64,000 nt of DNA from Eopsaltria australis (Eukaryota; Chordata; Aves; Passeriformes; Petroicidae). Under the pieces are notes generated by a model. The model was not told the origin of the DNA and did no database searches. It saw only the letters and a program-made list of their open reading frames with translations. Positions 22,134-34,024 of this stretch are shown here, in pieces (position 1 is the stretch's first letter; each line of letters opens with the position of its first letter). Where the stretch lies: the NCBI GenBank assembly GCA_034509425.1, contig JAVTVJ010001780.1, forward strand, positions 1-64,000. The letters run 5' to 3'. The translations under genes were made by a program, and so were the position numbers.

Positions 22134-23917
22134 TTCCTGTTCTTGGTCAGAGTATTCACTGTCTGACCTTTGTGATGCCAAATCAGAAGTTCCCTCCTCA
22201 GGACTGTAGGAAACAGTTTTAGTTTTCTTATATCTGGGAAATTGCTGATTGTCTTCTGGTCTCTCTGTGGTAACTACACTGACAGTCTTCTTGGGCGGCC
22301 CCTTCTTAACAGGTCTCTTCCCCCTCAGTTCTCGGACCTGGGCGCTCAGCTTAGAGGTGGGTTCACCATCCCATTTCCTCATGTCCTCTCCATGCTCACG
22401 CAGGAAAAACCAGAGCTCGTTACGTGGCCTGTTCTTGGGGATTCCTTTCCCTCTGACTGGGGTTGGAAAGGAGCGATCTCTTGGGCTGCTTCTAAAAGTT
22501 GGGGTGGTGGCTCGCAGGGATGAGGGAGCACCCAGAGTTTCTTCTACATTTCGGAGCCAGGCGGACGCCACCTCTACAGTTGGTGTATCCATTTTTGGGT
22601 AATAAAGTGCCGCCAAGCTGCTGGATTATGATGCCGGGGCACCTTGAACCACCTTCCTCCACATGGCAAGTGTACAAGGGACATCCTCTGGATCTATGGT
22701 GACGCTATCATCCTTTAGATCACTATAGACAATTTCCAGCACTGCTAATTCTCTCAAGTACTGGATACTTTCATCCACATTGGTCCACTTCCCTGGGGAC
22801 TTTACAAGATCTTCCTTAAAAGGATATCTTGCCTTCACGCTTGAGAGAAGCCGTCTCCAGAGGCTACAAACTGCTCCTTCCTTTGCAAGTCCTCTTGCAA
22901 TTTCCCGATCCTTAGCGAAGGATCCCAGCTGTTGGGCTTCATGACCTTCTAACTGCTGACTATCGGCCCCATTATCCCAGCATCGCAGCAGCCATGCAGG
23001 AATCCTCTCACCTGACTGGCGGCTGTAATCCTTTCGCAAGTCTCAAAGTTCGGATGGGGTCAGGGACCGAGTAACTTCGGTCTCCTGTTTAATCTGCCTC
23101 ATTCCCTTCGATTCCTTTGCTGAGGGACCTGCCTCTTGATCTAGCCCCATCTCTTCTTCCTCTTCTTCTTCTTCTCTTACTAATCGGCCTGAAACTTGCC
23201 TTGTCCATTTTTTTTTTGTTTCACTACTAGGGCAATTACTGTAGTTGTTGTGGTTTGGGTTCCTATCTCAGACATAGTTGTTATGGTTTGTATCCCTGCC
23301 TCAGCCACAGCTGTAGTTTGTGTCCCTGTCTCAGCTATAGTGTCCTCAGGCACAGTTTGAGTTCCTGCCTCAACCACAGTCTTCTGAGAATATTGAACAG
23401 AGGCCCGGTAAGCCCAGGCCAGCCCCCAGTACAGGGTGAGAAGCTGCTCGCATTCCTGAGAGTAAACGAGGCACCCTTCTGTCAGCCGATGGGCCAGTTT
23501 GTTAGGGTTATTTACCTCTTCAGGAGTAAACTCCCAGGCAACGGGAGGTGATAACCGCCCTAGGAACCTGCCCAAATCCCGCCATATACCTTTCCACCAA
23601 GGAACTGGGTAGCTCAGGGCAGATTTTAACAGCTCCTCACCCAAGGGTCGTTTCCTTCTGTACCAGGGAGATGACAATTTCCATGAATTGAATAAGGTAA
23701 CAACAGTGTTGGCTAATATTATTAATAATATCAGGAAGCTTATGTAAGGGTTGGCAATAATCACAGGAGCCTGCAGTAAAAGATCATCCATACTCAAATT
23801 CACCCTGGGCAGAGAGAAGGAGTTATATTCATTCACAGTCATTGCTTGTTTCAACATGTTCCCGAACTTCGCAAAACAAAGATAAACAGTGTGGCAGCCG
23901 AAGGCCGTATGCCACAC
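22134..23917 (-). pseudogene. gag: gag of ERVL provirus B, with hydrophobic N-terminus and TQT repeats
   Basis: The first open segment (23917-23180, 245 codons; true start uncertain, possibly the Met at residue 43) has a hydrophobic segment at residues 54-75, a basic patch after it (WYRRKR), and four TQT-like repeats at 185-222. A frameshift leads to a Glu-rich stretch and a TGA near 23040; the next segments (23039-22626 and 22616-22131) share one frame split by a TAA. They contain a capsid-like WLLRCWD motif and the C-terminal WFFLREHGEDMRKWDG motif, then a Lys-rich region. No zinc knuckle is seen. The protein is clearly homologous to A gag at its C-terminal half but differs in the N-terminal linker. 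Function as a core protein is inferred. Confidence 0.75.
23252..23362 (-). repeat. Tandem TQT-motif repeat in B gag (candidate LC8-binding array)
   Basis: Four units, EAGTQT, ETGTQT, EAGIQT and EIGTQT, are spaced 13, 10 and 11 residues apart in an otherwise Thr/Ala/Glu-rich, probably disordered linker. Dynein light chain LC8 is known to bind short TQT-anchored and GIQ-type motifs, often in arrays. The motif match is seen; binding is inference. Confidence 0.5.
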
Positions 23918-24001
23918 AGGAGTTTACTACTTGAGAGCTGCTATTGGTAATTACTAGGGCATGCAATATATGTATATATAGAAGAAAACTGCCTTTATCT
24001 C

Positions 24002-24019
24002 GTCCCTGTTCGGGCGCCA
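24002..24019 (-). other. Primer-binding site of provirus B, perfect tRNA-Lys3 type
   Basis: On the minus strand this reads TGGCGCCCGAACAGGGAC, an exact match to the tRNA-Lys3 site. It lies nine bases from the LTR end. Confidence 0.9.
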
Positions 24020-24028
24020 AAATAGACT

Positions 24029-24600
24029 GTCGTGGGTTGACCTTGGCCAGGGGCCAGGTGCCCACTCAGTCACTCTATCACTCCCCCTCCCGCTGGGAGA
24101 GGGGAGAGGATAATATTGGAAAAGAATATCAGGGTGAGTAAAGGCAGTTTTATCACAGTGGGAAAAAAAAATAGAAGAAGCAAGTTGAAAGTTGCGCGCA
24201 CAAGAGCAAGAAGAGAAAACAATCAATCTCTACTTCCCATCAGCAGCGATGTCCAGACACTTTCTGGGAAGCAGGGCTTCAGCACGCGTGGTGGTTTTTC
24301 AAGGAGACAAACATGAGCCAGCCCTGAGTGCCTCCTCCTCCTCCTCTCTTCCTTCCCTTATATATCTGAGCTGATGTCATATGGTATGGAATATCCCTTT
24401 GGCTGACTGGGGTCAGCTGGCCTGCTGGTGTCCCCTCCCAGGATCTTGCCCCCCCCATCTCCTTCAGTGGGGGAAGGAATGTCACAGGGACAGCACAGCT
24501 TGGCAGTAGCCAAAACACTGCTCGGTTATCAACACGAGCTACCAAAGCAAAGCACAGCACTGTAAGGCCTGTGAGCTTTACCCCAGTCAGACCCAATACA
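24029..24600 (-). repeat. 5' LTR of provirus B
   Basis: 572 bp, TGTATTGGG to CCCACGACA on the minus strand, same signals as the 3' LTR. It retains the terminal CCACGACA where the 3' LTR has CTACGACA. Confidence 0.95.
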
Positions 24601-25864
24601 GGTGGGAGTCCTGGTGAAGGAGATACGTGAGATGGGCCAAGCGCTGAAGGAATACACTCGCCCAGCTGGTGGGAAACCCTTCCCCTACCCCAAAGAGGGA
24701 GAGTCTAATGGGGCAGCAGGGGAACCCAGGGACGTTATAACCGCTCAGGCTCCAGTCAGATCAGAAGGGCAGCCACAGCCAGCAGCAGTCGCCCCTGTGG
24801 AAAAGAGGAAGACTAAGGTTAAACCAGAGCAGCCAGTGAGTAATGATAGGGAAGCAGGGCCCTCTCAACCAGTAGGGAAGCCAAGGATTGAAATCACTAC
24901 CGAGACCCTGGGGTATGACAGTCTCCGTAATCTATGAAAAGACATTGTGCGACGGGGTCGTGAGCCTTTTACAACCTGGTTACTTCGGGTCTGGGACCTT
25001 ATGGGTATGGGCGTGCAGCTGGATAGTATTGAGGCAAGGCAGATGGGACCCTTGTCCCAGGACTCGAGGGTTGATCAGGTATTCGGAAGAGACGAAGGGC
25101 CCCTGTCTCTCTGGGAACAGCTTTTAATAAGTGTAAGAGAGAGGTTTGTCAACAGGGAGAGAATGCAGGAGTACCATCATAGAAGACCATGGAAGACTCT
25201 TGAGGAGGGAATCCAACAGCTGAGGGAAGTGGCAGTATTGGAGGTACTCATTGGGAGGGATGGACAACATGATAATGACCCCGACAAGGTCAAGTGTACA
25301 GGGCAAATGTTGTGGAACCTGGCAAAGCTAGGGCCCTCCCAATACACCGTCTTCATTGCAACAATTAATGCTGATGACAACCGAGAGACAGTGGGCTCCA
25401 TAGCCACCAAACTCAGGAATTATGATAGTATGATCAGTGGCCCAATGCAGGCTCAGGTCTCTGCTGTGGTCAAAGACCTCAGAGAGGAGATGATGAGGGA
25501 GGTGAGGGAGGAGATGAGGTTGATGAGTGCGGCACCAGTGCGAGTCACAAGCCCCAAAGTCAGAGCCCAGCACCCCCCAGCCAGGGAGAGAGGGTACACC
25601 CCACGATCTGAGCTGTGGTTCTTCCTGTGTGACCACGGGGAAGACATGAGGAAGTGGGATAAGAAACCCACTGCTGCCCTGGCAGCACGGGTAGGGCAAC
25701 TCAAGGACGGAAAGACTAACTGAGGCGGGGGGTCTACTAAAGTGAAGGTAGCCTCAGCCTCCTGTGACCGAGATGCCAGATATTACGGAAAACAGGACGA
25801 TCTCTTAGATCCCCTGGAGGGGACCTCTACTATGTATGCCCAGGAAAGAAATGATAACCAGGGC

Positions 25865-25867
25865 TAG
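25865..25867 (+). promoter_or_regulatory. In-frame UAG at the gag-pol junction of A
   Basis: gag and pro-pol of A are in one phase, and TAG followed by AGG separates them 55 bases before the protease start block (WIRWPG). The position aligns with the UAG of B. Confidence 0.65.
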
Positions 25868-28800
25868 AGGGGCCCTGCCTCTAGCCAGGAAGAGGCACGG
25901 GAAAACCGGGCCTTTTGGACAGTGTGGATCCGATGGCCTGGCACATCAGAGCCACAAATATATGAAGCGTTAGTTGACACTGGTGTGCAGTGTACCTTAA
26001 TACCATCAGGACATGTGGGGGCAGAACCTGTTTCTATTGCCGGGGTGACAGGGGGATCGCAGCAATTAACCTTGTTGGAAGCCGAGGTGAGCCTGCCCGG
26101 GAAGGAGTGGCAGAAACACCCCATTGTGACTGGTCCAGAGGCCCCGTGTATTCTGGGCATAGACTTCCTCCGGAATGGCTATTACAAAGACCCAAAGGGA
26201 CTCAGGTGGGCTTTCGGAATAGCGACTGTGGAGGCAGAGGGCATCAGGCAACTGAACACCTTGCCTGGACTATCAGAAAATCCAAATGCAGTGGGACTCC
26301 TGAGAGTAAAAGAGCAACAAGTGCCAATTGCCACCTCGACAGTGCACCGCCGGCAGTACCGGACCAATCGAGACGCCGTGATCCCCATCCACAAGATGAT
26401 CCGTGACCTGGAAAGCCAAGGAGTGGTCAGTAAAGCTCACTCACCCTTCAACAGCCCCATCTGGCCTGTGCGCAAGTCTGACGGGGAATGGAGATTGACT
26501 GTGGACTATCGTGGCTTGAATGAAGTGACTCCACCATTGAGTGCTGCCGTGCCAGACATGCTGGAGCTCCAGTACGAGCTGGAGTCCAAGGCAGCAAAGT
26601 GGTATGCCACCATTGACATCGCCAATGCGTTTTTCTCCATCCCTCTGGCAGCGGAGTGCAGGCCTCAGTCGCCTTCACCTGGAGAGGTGTGCAATATACC
26701 TGGAATCGGTTACCCCAGGGGTGGAGGCACAGCCCCACATCTGCCATGGACTGATCCAGGCTGCACTGGAAAAGGGTGAGGCTCCAGAGCATCTCCAATA
26801 CATCGATGACATCATTGTGTGGGGGAACACGGCAGCAGAGGTATTTGAGAAAGGAGAGAAGATCATCATGATCCTCCTGGAAGCCGGTTTTGCCATCAAG
26901 AGAAGCAAAGTCAAGGGACCTGCTCGAGAGATCCAGTTCCTGGGGGTAAAATGGCAAGATGGACGGCGCCAGATTCCCACTGAGGTCATCAATAAGATCA
27001 CCGCGATGTCTCCGCCAACTAACAAAAAGGAAACGCAAGCTTTCCTAGGGGCCATAGGCTTTTGGAGGATGCACATTCCAGAGTACAGCCAGATTGTGAG
27101 CCCTCTCTACCTGGTTACCCGCAAGAAGAATGATTTCCACTGGGGCCCTGAACAGCAACAAGCGTTTGCCCAGATCAAGCAGGAGATCGCTCACGCGGTA
27201 GTGCTTGGCCCAGTAAGGATGGGACCAGAGGTGAGGAATGTGCTTTACTCTGTAGCCGGGAACAATGGCTTGTCCTGGAGCCTTTGGCAGAAAGTGCCTG
27301 GAGAGACTCGAGGCTGACCGCTGGGATTCTGGAGCCAAAGTTACAGAGGGTCTGAAGCCAACTACACCCCCACAGAGAAGGAAATCTTGGCCGCCTATGA
27401 AGGAGTTCAAGCCACCTCCGAGGTAATCGGCACTGAAGCACAACTCCTCCTGGCATCCCGACTAGCAGTGCTGGGGTGGATGTTTAAAGGAAAGGCTCCC
27501 TCTACCCACCACGCCACTGATGCCACATGGAGTAAGTGGATCGCACTTATCACACAGCGTGCCCGCATTGGAAATCCAAACCGCCCTGAGATCCTGGAAA
27601 TAATTACGAATTGGCCAGAAGGTGAAAGCTTTGGTCTCACTGACAAAGAGGAGCAAGAACAAGTGACCCGGGCTGAGGAGGCTCCACCATACAATCAACT
27701 GCTAGCTGAAGAAACGTGCTACGCCCTTTTCACTGATGGTTCCTGTCACATCATAGGGATGAACTGGAAGTGGAAAGCAGCTGTGTGGAGCCCCACACAA
27801 CAAGTTGCAGAAGCCACCGAAGGAGAGGGTGGGTCGAGCCAATTTGCTGAACTCAAAGCCGTTCAGCTGGCCCTGGACATTGCTGAGAGAGAGAAGTGGC
27901 CAAAGCTCTACCTCTACACAGATTCGTGGATGGTAGCCAATGCTCTATGGGGTTGACTGGAAAGGTGGAATAAGGCCAACTGGCAGCGTAGAGGAAAACC
28001 AATCTGGGCAGCTGATGAACGGAAAGACATTGCCACTCGGGTAGAGAAGCTACCCGTAAAGCTCCGCCATGTAGATGCCCATGTCCCTAAGAGCCGAGCT
28101 AACAAAGAACACCAGAACAACAAGCAGGTAGATCACGCTGCAAAGACAGAGGTGGCACATATAGATTTAGACTGGCAACACAAAGGGGAGTTGTTCCTAG
28201 CCCGATGGGCCCATGATGCCTCAGGCCACCAGGGCAGAGATGCCACCTATAAGTGGGCACGAGACCGAGGGGTGGATCTAACCATGGACAGTATCTCCCA
28301 GGTGATCCATGATTGTGAGACGTGCGCCGCGATCAAACAGGCCAAGCGGGTGAAGCCTCTATGGTATGGTGGACGGTGGTCCAAATATAAGTATGGAGAG
28401 GCTTGGCAGATTGATTACATCACACTGCCCCAGACATGCCAAGGCAAGTACTACATTCTCACAATGGTAGAAGCCACCACAGGATGGCTGGAGAGCTACC
28501 CTGTGCCTCATGCCACTGCTCGGAACACCATCCTGGGCCTCGAAAAACAGGTTGTTTGGAGACATGATACCCCTGAGAGAATTGAATCTGACAATGGGAC
28601 TCATTTCAAAGTAGTCTTATAAACATCTGGGCTAGGGAACATGGCATCGAGTGGGTGTACCATATCCCTTATCATGCACCAGCAGCTGGGAAAGTTGAAC
28701 GGTACAATGGCCTGCTTAAAACCACCTTGAAAGCACTGGGTGGGGGGACGTTCAAGAACTGGAAGACTAATTTAGCAAAGGCCACATGGTTAGTGAACAC

Positions 28801-29014
28801 CCGAAGATCCTCCAACCGAGCAGGGCCTGCCCACTCTGACCCCTTGCGAACAACAGATGGAGAAAAGGTTCCAGTAGCACACATGAGAGGTATGCTGGGA
28901 AATACTGTTTGGGTTAACTCTGCCTCAAGCAAAGACAATCCCATCCGTGGGGCTGTCTTTGCTCAGGGACCAGGCTGTACCTGGTGGGTGATGCAAAGAG
29001 ATGGAGAGACCTGA
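25868..29014 (+). pseudogene. pol: pro-pol of ERVL provirus A, broken
   Basis: All Pol domains are present in order: protease with DTGVQC near 25976; reverse transcriptase with DIANAFFSIP near 26617 and YIDD near 26801; RNase H with TDGSC near 27735; integrase with an HHCC finger (28211-28325) and the core through 28700. Breaks compared with C and B: a one-base deletion near 26686 in the RT fingers-palm region, TGA at 27315-27317 (CGA in C), TGA at 27954-27956 (TGG in C), and a one-base loss near 28610 in integrase. The frame finally stops at 29014 and the polypurine tract and LTR follow, leaving no room for env. The pieces (25922-26779, 26541-27317, 27387-27956, 28152-28622, 28655-29014) are remnants of one gene. 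Confidence 0.9.
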
Positions 29015-29153
29015 TGCATACCTCAAGGAGATCTTGTTTTAGGGTGAACTACTTATGACACCGTGCTTGTATTGTATCTGCATGTATGTATATACTTCGA
29101 AAGTTTAAATTTAATGTAAGGTGTTTGCATGGGAAAAAATTCGGGGTGGAGAA

Positions 29154-30073
29154 TGTTAGAGTTTGGATTTAGCTTTTTTCCTCAGGAATTTTTCTCCCAT
29201 GGGTTGCTAAGAGACTAATGACTGAGCCTAATAGCTGAGTACTTAAGAGAACAAAGCACAAGGCTAGAGCCTTTCTCCTTGGCAGGGTGCGGCAGAATTG
29301 CCCTCATGGAAGCAGGGCCTGACAACCCGAGATTTTGGAGACTGAAAAGGCAAGGGTGGGGGGGGAGGTGGCTCTCTTGCTCGGGACCCTCGGAGCTGCA
29401 CGGCCGGAGCTGCTGTCTGCTGAACCCACGGCCCCTGAGAAGCCAGCACGGAGCTGCCGGTCTGTCTGCTGTGAGTCTTTTCCTCTCTGCCCCATCGGGA
29501 GCTGCCTGCCACCAGCCTGTCTCTCCCCCGCTCCTCCACGCTGCTCCGAGTATTTCGCTACATTGTAGCAGGGCTCCCCCTGCACGTCGGGACCTCTTAC
29601 CGTCCCAGCTTGGTGTGTCTGGGGATCCTGCTGCGGCACCGACACCAGCTGCCCCCCCAAGGGTCTGTGGAACAAAGGCTCTCCTCCATCCCTCCGTGCC
29701 TCGGGCAGCCGCCATTGCCGTGTGCTACCTGAGCTCACGCCAGAGCACCCCCTGCAGTCGCTGGGGAATCATCGCACCCAGAGCACCCCCTGCAGGCTGT
29801 GACTGGAACTGCACCAAAAGAGAAAGGTGCCTGAAGCCAAGCAGGCTTCCACTGGGTTTCTGGTTCTGTTTGTTGGTTAACACCATAGCTGTTGTTATTT
29901 GTTAGCTTTGTTTTAGATATTAGTAAAGAACTGTTATTCCTATTCCAATATCTTTGCCTGAGAGCCTCTTGATTTCAAATTTATAATAATTCAGAGGGAG
30001 AAGGGTTACAGTTTTCCATTCCAAGGGAGGTTCCTGCCTTCCTTAACAGACACCTGTCTTTCAAACCAGGACA
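29154..30073 (+). repeat. 3' LTR of provirus A
   Basis: 920 bp, TGTTAGAG to CCAGGACA, preceded by a polypurine tract GGGGTGGAGAA (29143-29153) and followed by GCTAC (30074-30078). Confidence 0.95.
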
Positions 30074-32790
30074 GCTACACAGAGAGATAGGCATCTGGCT
30101 CCCTGGCTTGCTGCTTCTCTTTCTGCTGCTGTACTTCAGCAGTCGATGCTGAAGCCTCCCCGGCCCCCACATACTGTAGCTATAAGGTGACAGAGCCTTA
30201 GTCAATTCCTGCAACATTTTATTCTCCCCTTTAGCAGTCTCTGCTGATGAAGGTACTCTTTAGACTGCATTTTGAATTTAACACACAGTTATAGAGAAAC
30301 CTGGGCCCTCAAAGCACAGACCTCTCTCTTCTATAGCCTTTTTTGCCCAAGTGCATGCACCTGATGTGCTTACAAAAAATGTACTTGCTGGCAAAATCGT
30401 CTTAAAATGGCTTAGCTCTGTTTTTGCTGCTTTCAGGCCAGCAGTAAGAAGAATCTAAGGCCATTTCACCCCTCTGCTGTAGGTATCAGTATCTCAAGTA
30501 CTTGCATCCTGTGATGCCGTTAAAAGCTTCAGGAGATTAAAAGTGTGGGTTTTCTTGTTTGACTAACAAAGGAAGGTACTCCACAGTATAATGGATTGCT
30601 CCTGAAAACTAATACTCCTAATAGTAGCAAACAGATGCACAGACCGGACTGTTTTATCCTTATTGAACTTGGGTACTTATTTTTTGTAAATTATGTATGG
30701 TCTCTGGAGCGAGTGTGATTTCAGATCACAGCAATTGGGGAACATCCTATTTTGTTTCTTATTCTTCTGTGGAATCACTCTGATGCCACATGTGACTGAC
30801 ACAAAGAAAGCTTCCTCACCAAACTGGGAGCAGATCAGACCCCAGCACCTTCATAGATGAACGGTCATGGTGAGATCAAAAACACAAAGGAGAGCATAAA
30901 GAAGGTACAGAGCTTGGAAGTGAGGACAGATAACAGAAGGAAGAAGGGGCAGCAATGACTTTGTGGTGATTTCTACTTTGTTTACAGTATAGCAGTGTGG
31001 TAATCACCTGTATATCCACACCCAGATGCTAAAACAAGTGGTATAGATAAAAAAAGATGGTGCAAAAAAAAAGCAAGTTAGTAGAGTTAATACATAAACC
31101 ACTAAAAATGCTTTTGACTGACTACTGTTCCTAGCCATTATATCTCATGCTGTATGCTTTTCCCTAAATGGTATTAAAAAAATCTCTTAGTACTGCTTCT
31201 CTCATCACCACCTACCAAAGGATTAGTAAAAGACAACTTACTTTGCGCCTTGGGTCTCAGAAACTGCAGTCTCTGCTCTGTGAGGAGAGCAGCACAACAT
31301 TCTTCTCTTCTACCAGGATGAGAGCTCTGCTCCACCATCCACATCAAGATGCAAGCAGCAGACGTGGCCAACCAAGAAGTAAGGACACTCATTTCTTTGT
31401 TGCAACAGTATACTGAAAGTGGAAGCAGGTGAGAAATTCATCATATCCAGCATTAGATCTTTTCATAATTCCAAGGAGAACATTTTAAATCCTAAGGCAG
31501 GAGGATCATCAAAGGCAGTCCAAGTTATGCCACAGTTTGTTTTGCAATATAGATATTAGCTCACTAGGCACTGATCCCAAACTCTTTATCACTTCACTTT
31601 TGCCTTTGATAGCCATTAGTCAAGCATTACCTGGGGACAGATTCTCCTCCTGGTTACAGCACAGTAAACCCCTGAGCTCACAAGGTTATTCCATATTTAT
31701 ACCCATAGAACTGAAAGGTAGGTCTCATTTTATTTTATTTCTGCAGCTGGAGGGAGCTGAGGTACTACATGGGAATAGCCTCGTAGACAGGAGCAGCACA
31801 AGGCTGGGCTCACAGGCCTGCGTGGAGGGGAACGAGCTCTGACCCATCTGGGAAAGGAGCTGCTCCACATCCTCAGCCTGGGGAGCTTCCCAGGGGACAG
31901 GTCACTGTCACACCAGCGTGGTGAGGGCTCAGGTATCCATCCATTGCACTTGCCATTGCTCTCAGAGCCTTCCATCCTCAACATCATCAGGGTGCAGCCT
32001 TCCTTATCAAATTATTTTAAGTAAAAGCCAGGGTTTGAGACAGAAGGTGCTTCTTGACATGTGAACTCTCAGCCCACAAGCAGAGTGAGAGCTACAAAAG
32101 ATTCACAGGGTCCCTCCTCCCCCACAGTGTTAAAATGATTAATTAACAATTTCTAGAAAGCAATTCATAAAGGGAGAAAGGGCAGATTTTCAAAACTATC
32201 AGCTTGTAAATGAAGTAGAGCCAATTCTCTGGCAAACCTTCTAACAAGGTTTCACATTATTTGTTTTATGCTTCCTAAAGATCTGTCCCTAGCCTAAATC
32301 TCAGTAGGAGGAGATGCCAGTGGAGTTTAATTACATTCCACCTATGAGAAACATTCAGGAAACAGGGGTCTGAAAAAAAACCCTACAACTTGGTCTAAAA
32401 AGAAAAATAAAATTAAAAAACCCCAATAATTTGATTAAAGCAGTGATATGGATGTACTGTGTACCTCCCAACCACAGGTTTAAAACATTATCTTCTTACA
32501 AGTCTCAAGGCAAGGAGCCAAATTGTCTTGTGAAGCAAACAGAATAGTTATACCATCAATTTAAAACACACATTCAGCATTCAGGCCTATGGCTTAAGTA
32601 AATAGTTATGAGATGTGGCATTTTAAAGGGTTTTGGTGCTTTGTTTTATTTTTTTTCTTTTATATGAACTAGACATGCCACATGCTGTGCTGAAAATCCT
32701 TGTGATTCAGGAAAGGTTTTATCTTAGAAATAAGCTATTGTTAGTGTTTCAAGGGATTAGCACATGGTTTGTGCTGTCCTGGCTGTGGTC

Positions 32791-32816
32791 TGTGTGTGTG
32801 TGTGTGTGTGTGTGTG
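32791..32816. repeat. (TG)13 microsatellite
   Basis: Thirteen TG units in an otherwise ordinary stretch. Confidence 0.95.
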
Positions 32817-33993
32817 CACCCACCTCACAAACACCTGCCTGGCCCCCAGCAGATGCTAAGGCACATCTCACCCTGGCCAGGAGGGTGGGCAAGAGTTGAG
32901 GATGTGCACAGCAAAAGCAAAAGGGAGACTCACTGATGCACAGCCACAGCACGGGAACCTGCTGCCATCAGCACAAGTGTGAAGGAGATGGAGAGAAAAC
33001 TACAGGCAGCCTCTTCCAGGTATAATTCTTTAAACCTGGGAAACCCATCTAGCTGAAATATCTTTCTCTGCAGGTATAGGGCAAATGACTCCTGTGCATT
33101 CAACTGGGACACCTGAACGGTGGACTAGGAAGTGGAGGAAAAATACTGCGATCAAAGCTTAGAGGAAAAACTAGGTATTGCCTCTGTTCCCCCTTCTGGT
33201 ACCTCTAAATCACCCACCTCAGGGTTCTGTAACTGGCCATGATGAGACCCAACCTCAGCTCCCAGGAGGGACTGCAAAAGGAACAGTGAGCACCACTGGC
33301 TGCCTGGAGTCAGCACCATGTCCTGCTGTACACAACGGAGAGACTTGCCACTAAAGAAGCACTGAAATATTTAATCATTCGAAACATTCAAGTGTGACAA
33401 AATTATCAATTAATCTAATTAAGAATATTGAGATAATAAGCATTGATGAAAAAATGTTCCACTCTAGTGCCTGCCATCAGGCAGTTGGGATTTATAATAT
33501 CAGGCATTTAGAGAACTTATACCCTGAAGGATCTCAGTGCACTTTCAAAATGTGTGCCTCCACATCCACACAGTCCTGCTCCCCAAGGTGACTCGAACTA
33601 CTCATGCATACCCAGCAAAGGTTCCCAATTAGGGGAAATTCAGATCATGATGACAGAAATGTGAGTATAAATGGCATGGCGAGCAGAGAAGCTGTGAAAT
33701 TCCAGCTTTGGTGTCTGCAGGGCCAGGTCCTGAGGTCTCAGCCAACACAGCTCTATCACAGGCACACAGAAGGGCAGGCCCCAGGAAGGTGAGACAACAG
33801 TGCACAGAGCAGACGTGGGGAGGAAGATGGTCACAGATTTGACAAAAAGAACACTGCGCCAGTGTTTTATGTACTAGGATTTTTCAGCAATTTAGGTCAG
33901 GAAGTGAACTGGTGTCAGGTGACTGGCACTACAGATGGATCTTTAAGCAGCCAACATGTAAATGGGTTTTGGCAAAGATACCGCAACTAACAG

Positions 33994-33995
<2 letters not shown>

Positions 33996-34024
<29 letters not shown>
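33996..34024. repeat. Poly-T run, 29 bases
   Basis: An uninterrupted T tract. It could be the tail of a minus-strand retroposed copy, but I recognise no source gene to its right. Confidence 0.9.

Larger units (their letters stand above)
18061..24600 (-). mobile_element. ERVL provirus B, complete, inserted in gag of provirus A (TSD GGTGG)
   Basis: A 6540-bp provirus on the minus strand with two 572-bp LTRs and a perfect 5-bp duplication GGTGG (18056-18060 and 24601-24605). The order is 5' LTR, primer-binding site, gag, UAG, pro-pol, polypurine tract, 3' LTR; there is no env. LTRs differ at roughly 18-20 of 572 positions by eye (3-4%). Its Pol is clearly related to that of A but is a different lineage, and its LTRs and primer-binding site are unrelated to those of A. 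Confidence 0.96.
17637..25864 (+). pseudogene. gag: gag of ERVL provirus A, split by provirus B and by stops
   Basis: Segments 17637-18060 and 24606-25864 form one gag whose frame continues across the B insertion site. The first segment has a hydrophobic stretch around residues 60-78 (QWLALLIVLLSLAF) and an acidic linker with repeated EPDIAP-type units. The second has a Lys/Pro-rich linker, a capsid-like region (WLLRVWDLMG near 24975) and a C-terminal WFFL-HGEDMRKWD motif shared with B. No CCHC zinc knuckle is visible, as in other ERVL Gag proteins. Breaks seen: TGA at 24938-24940 and TGA at 25721-25723, both explained by CGA-to-TGA change. The ATG at 17637 is the first in this frame, but the true start may be upstream. 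Expected role: particle core assembly. Confidence 0.75.
16352..30073 (+). mobile_element. ERVL provirus A, complete ends (TSD GCTAC), interrupted by provirus B
   Basis: A two-LTR class III-type element on the plus strand, bounded by a perfect 5-bp duplication GCTAC (16347-16351 and 30074-30078). Without the nested element B it would be about 7.2 kb with gag, protease, reverse transcriptase, RNase H and integrase, and no env or dUTPase. Coding regions carry several stops and frameshifts. It belongs to the same subfamily as partial element C at the right end of the window. Confidence 0.95.

Noticed and set aside
23037..24940. A shared in-frame TGA in gag of A and B just before the capsid-like WLLR block, suggesting programmed readthrough
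   Set aside because: On alignment the two TGAs fall on different codons, and each is explained by CGA-to-TGA change at a CpG. They are independent decay.
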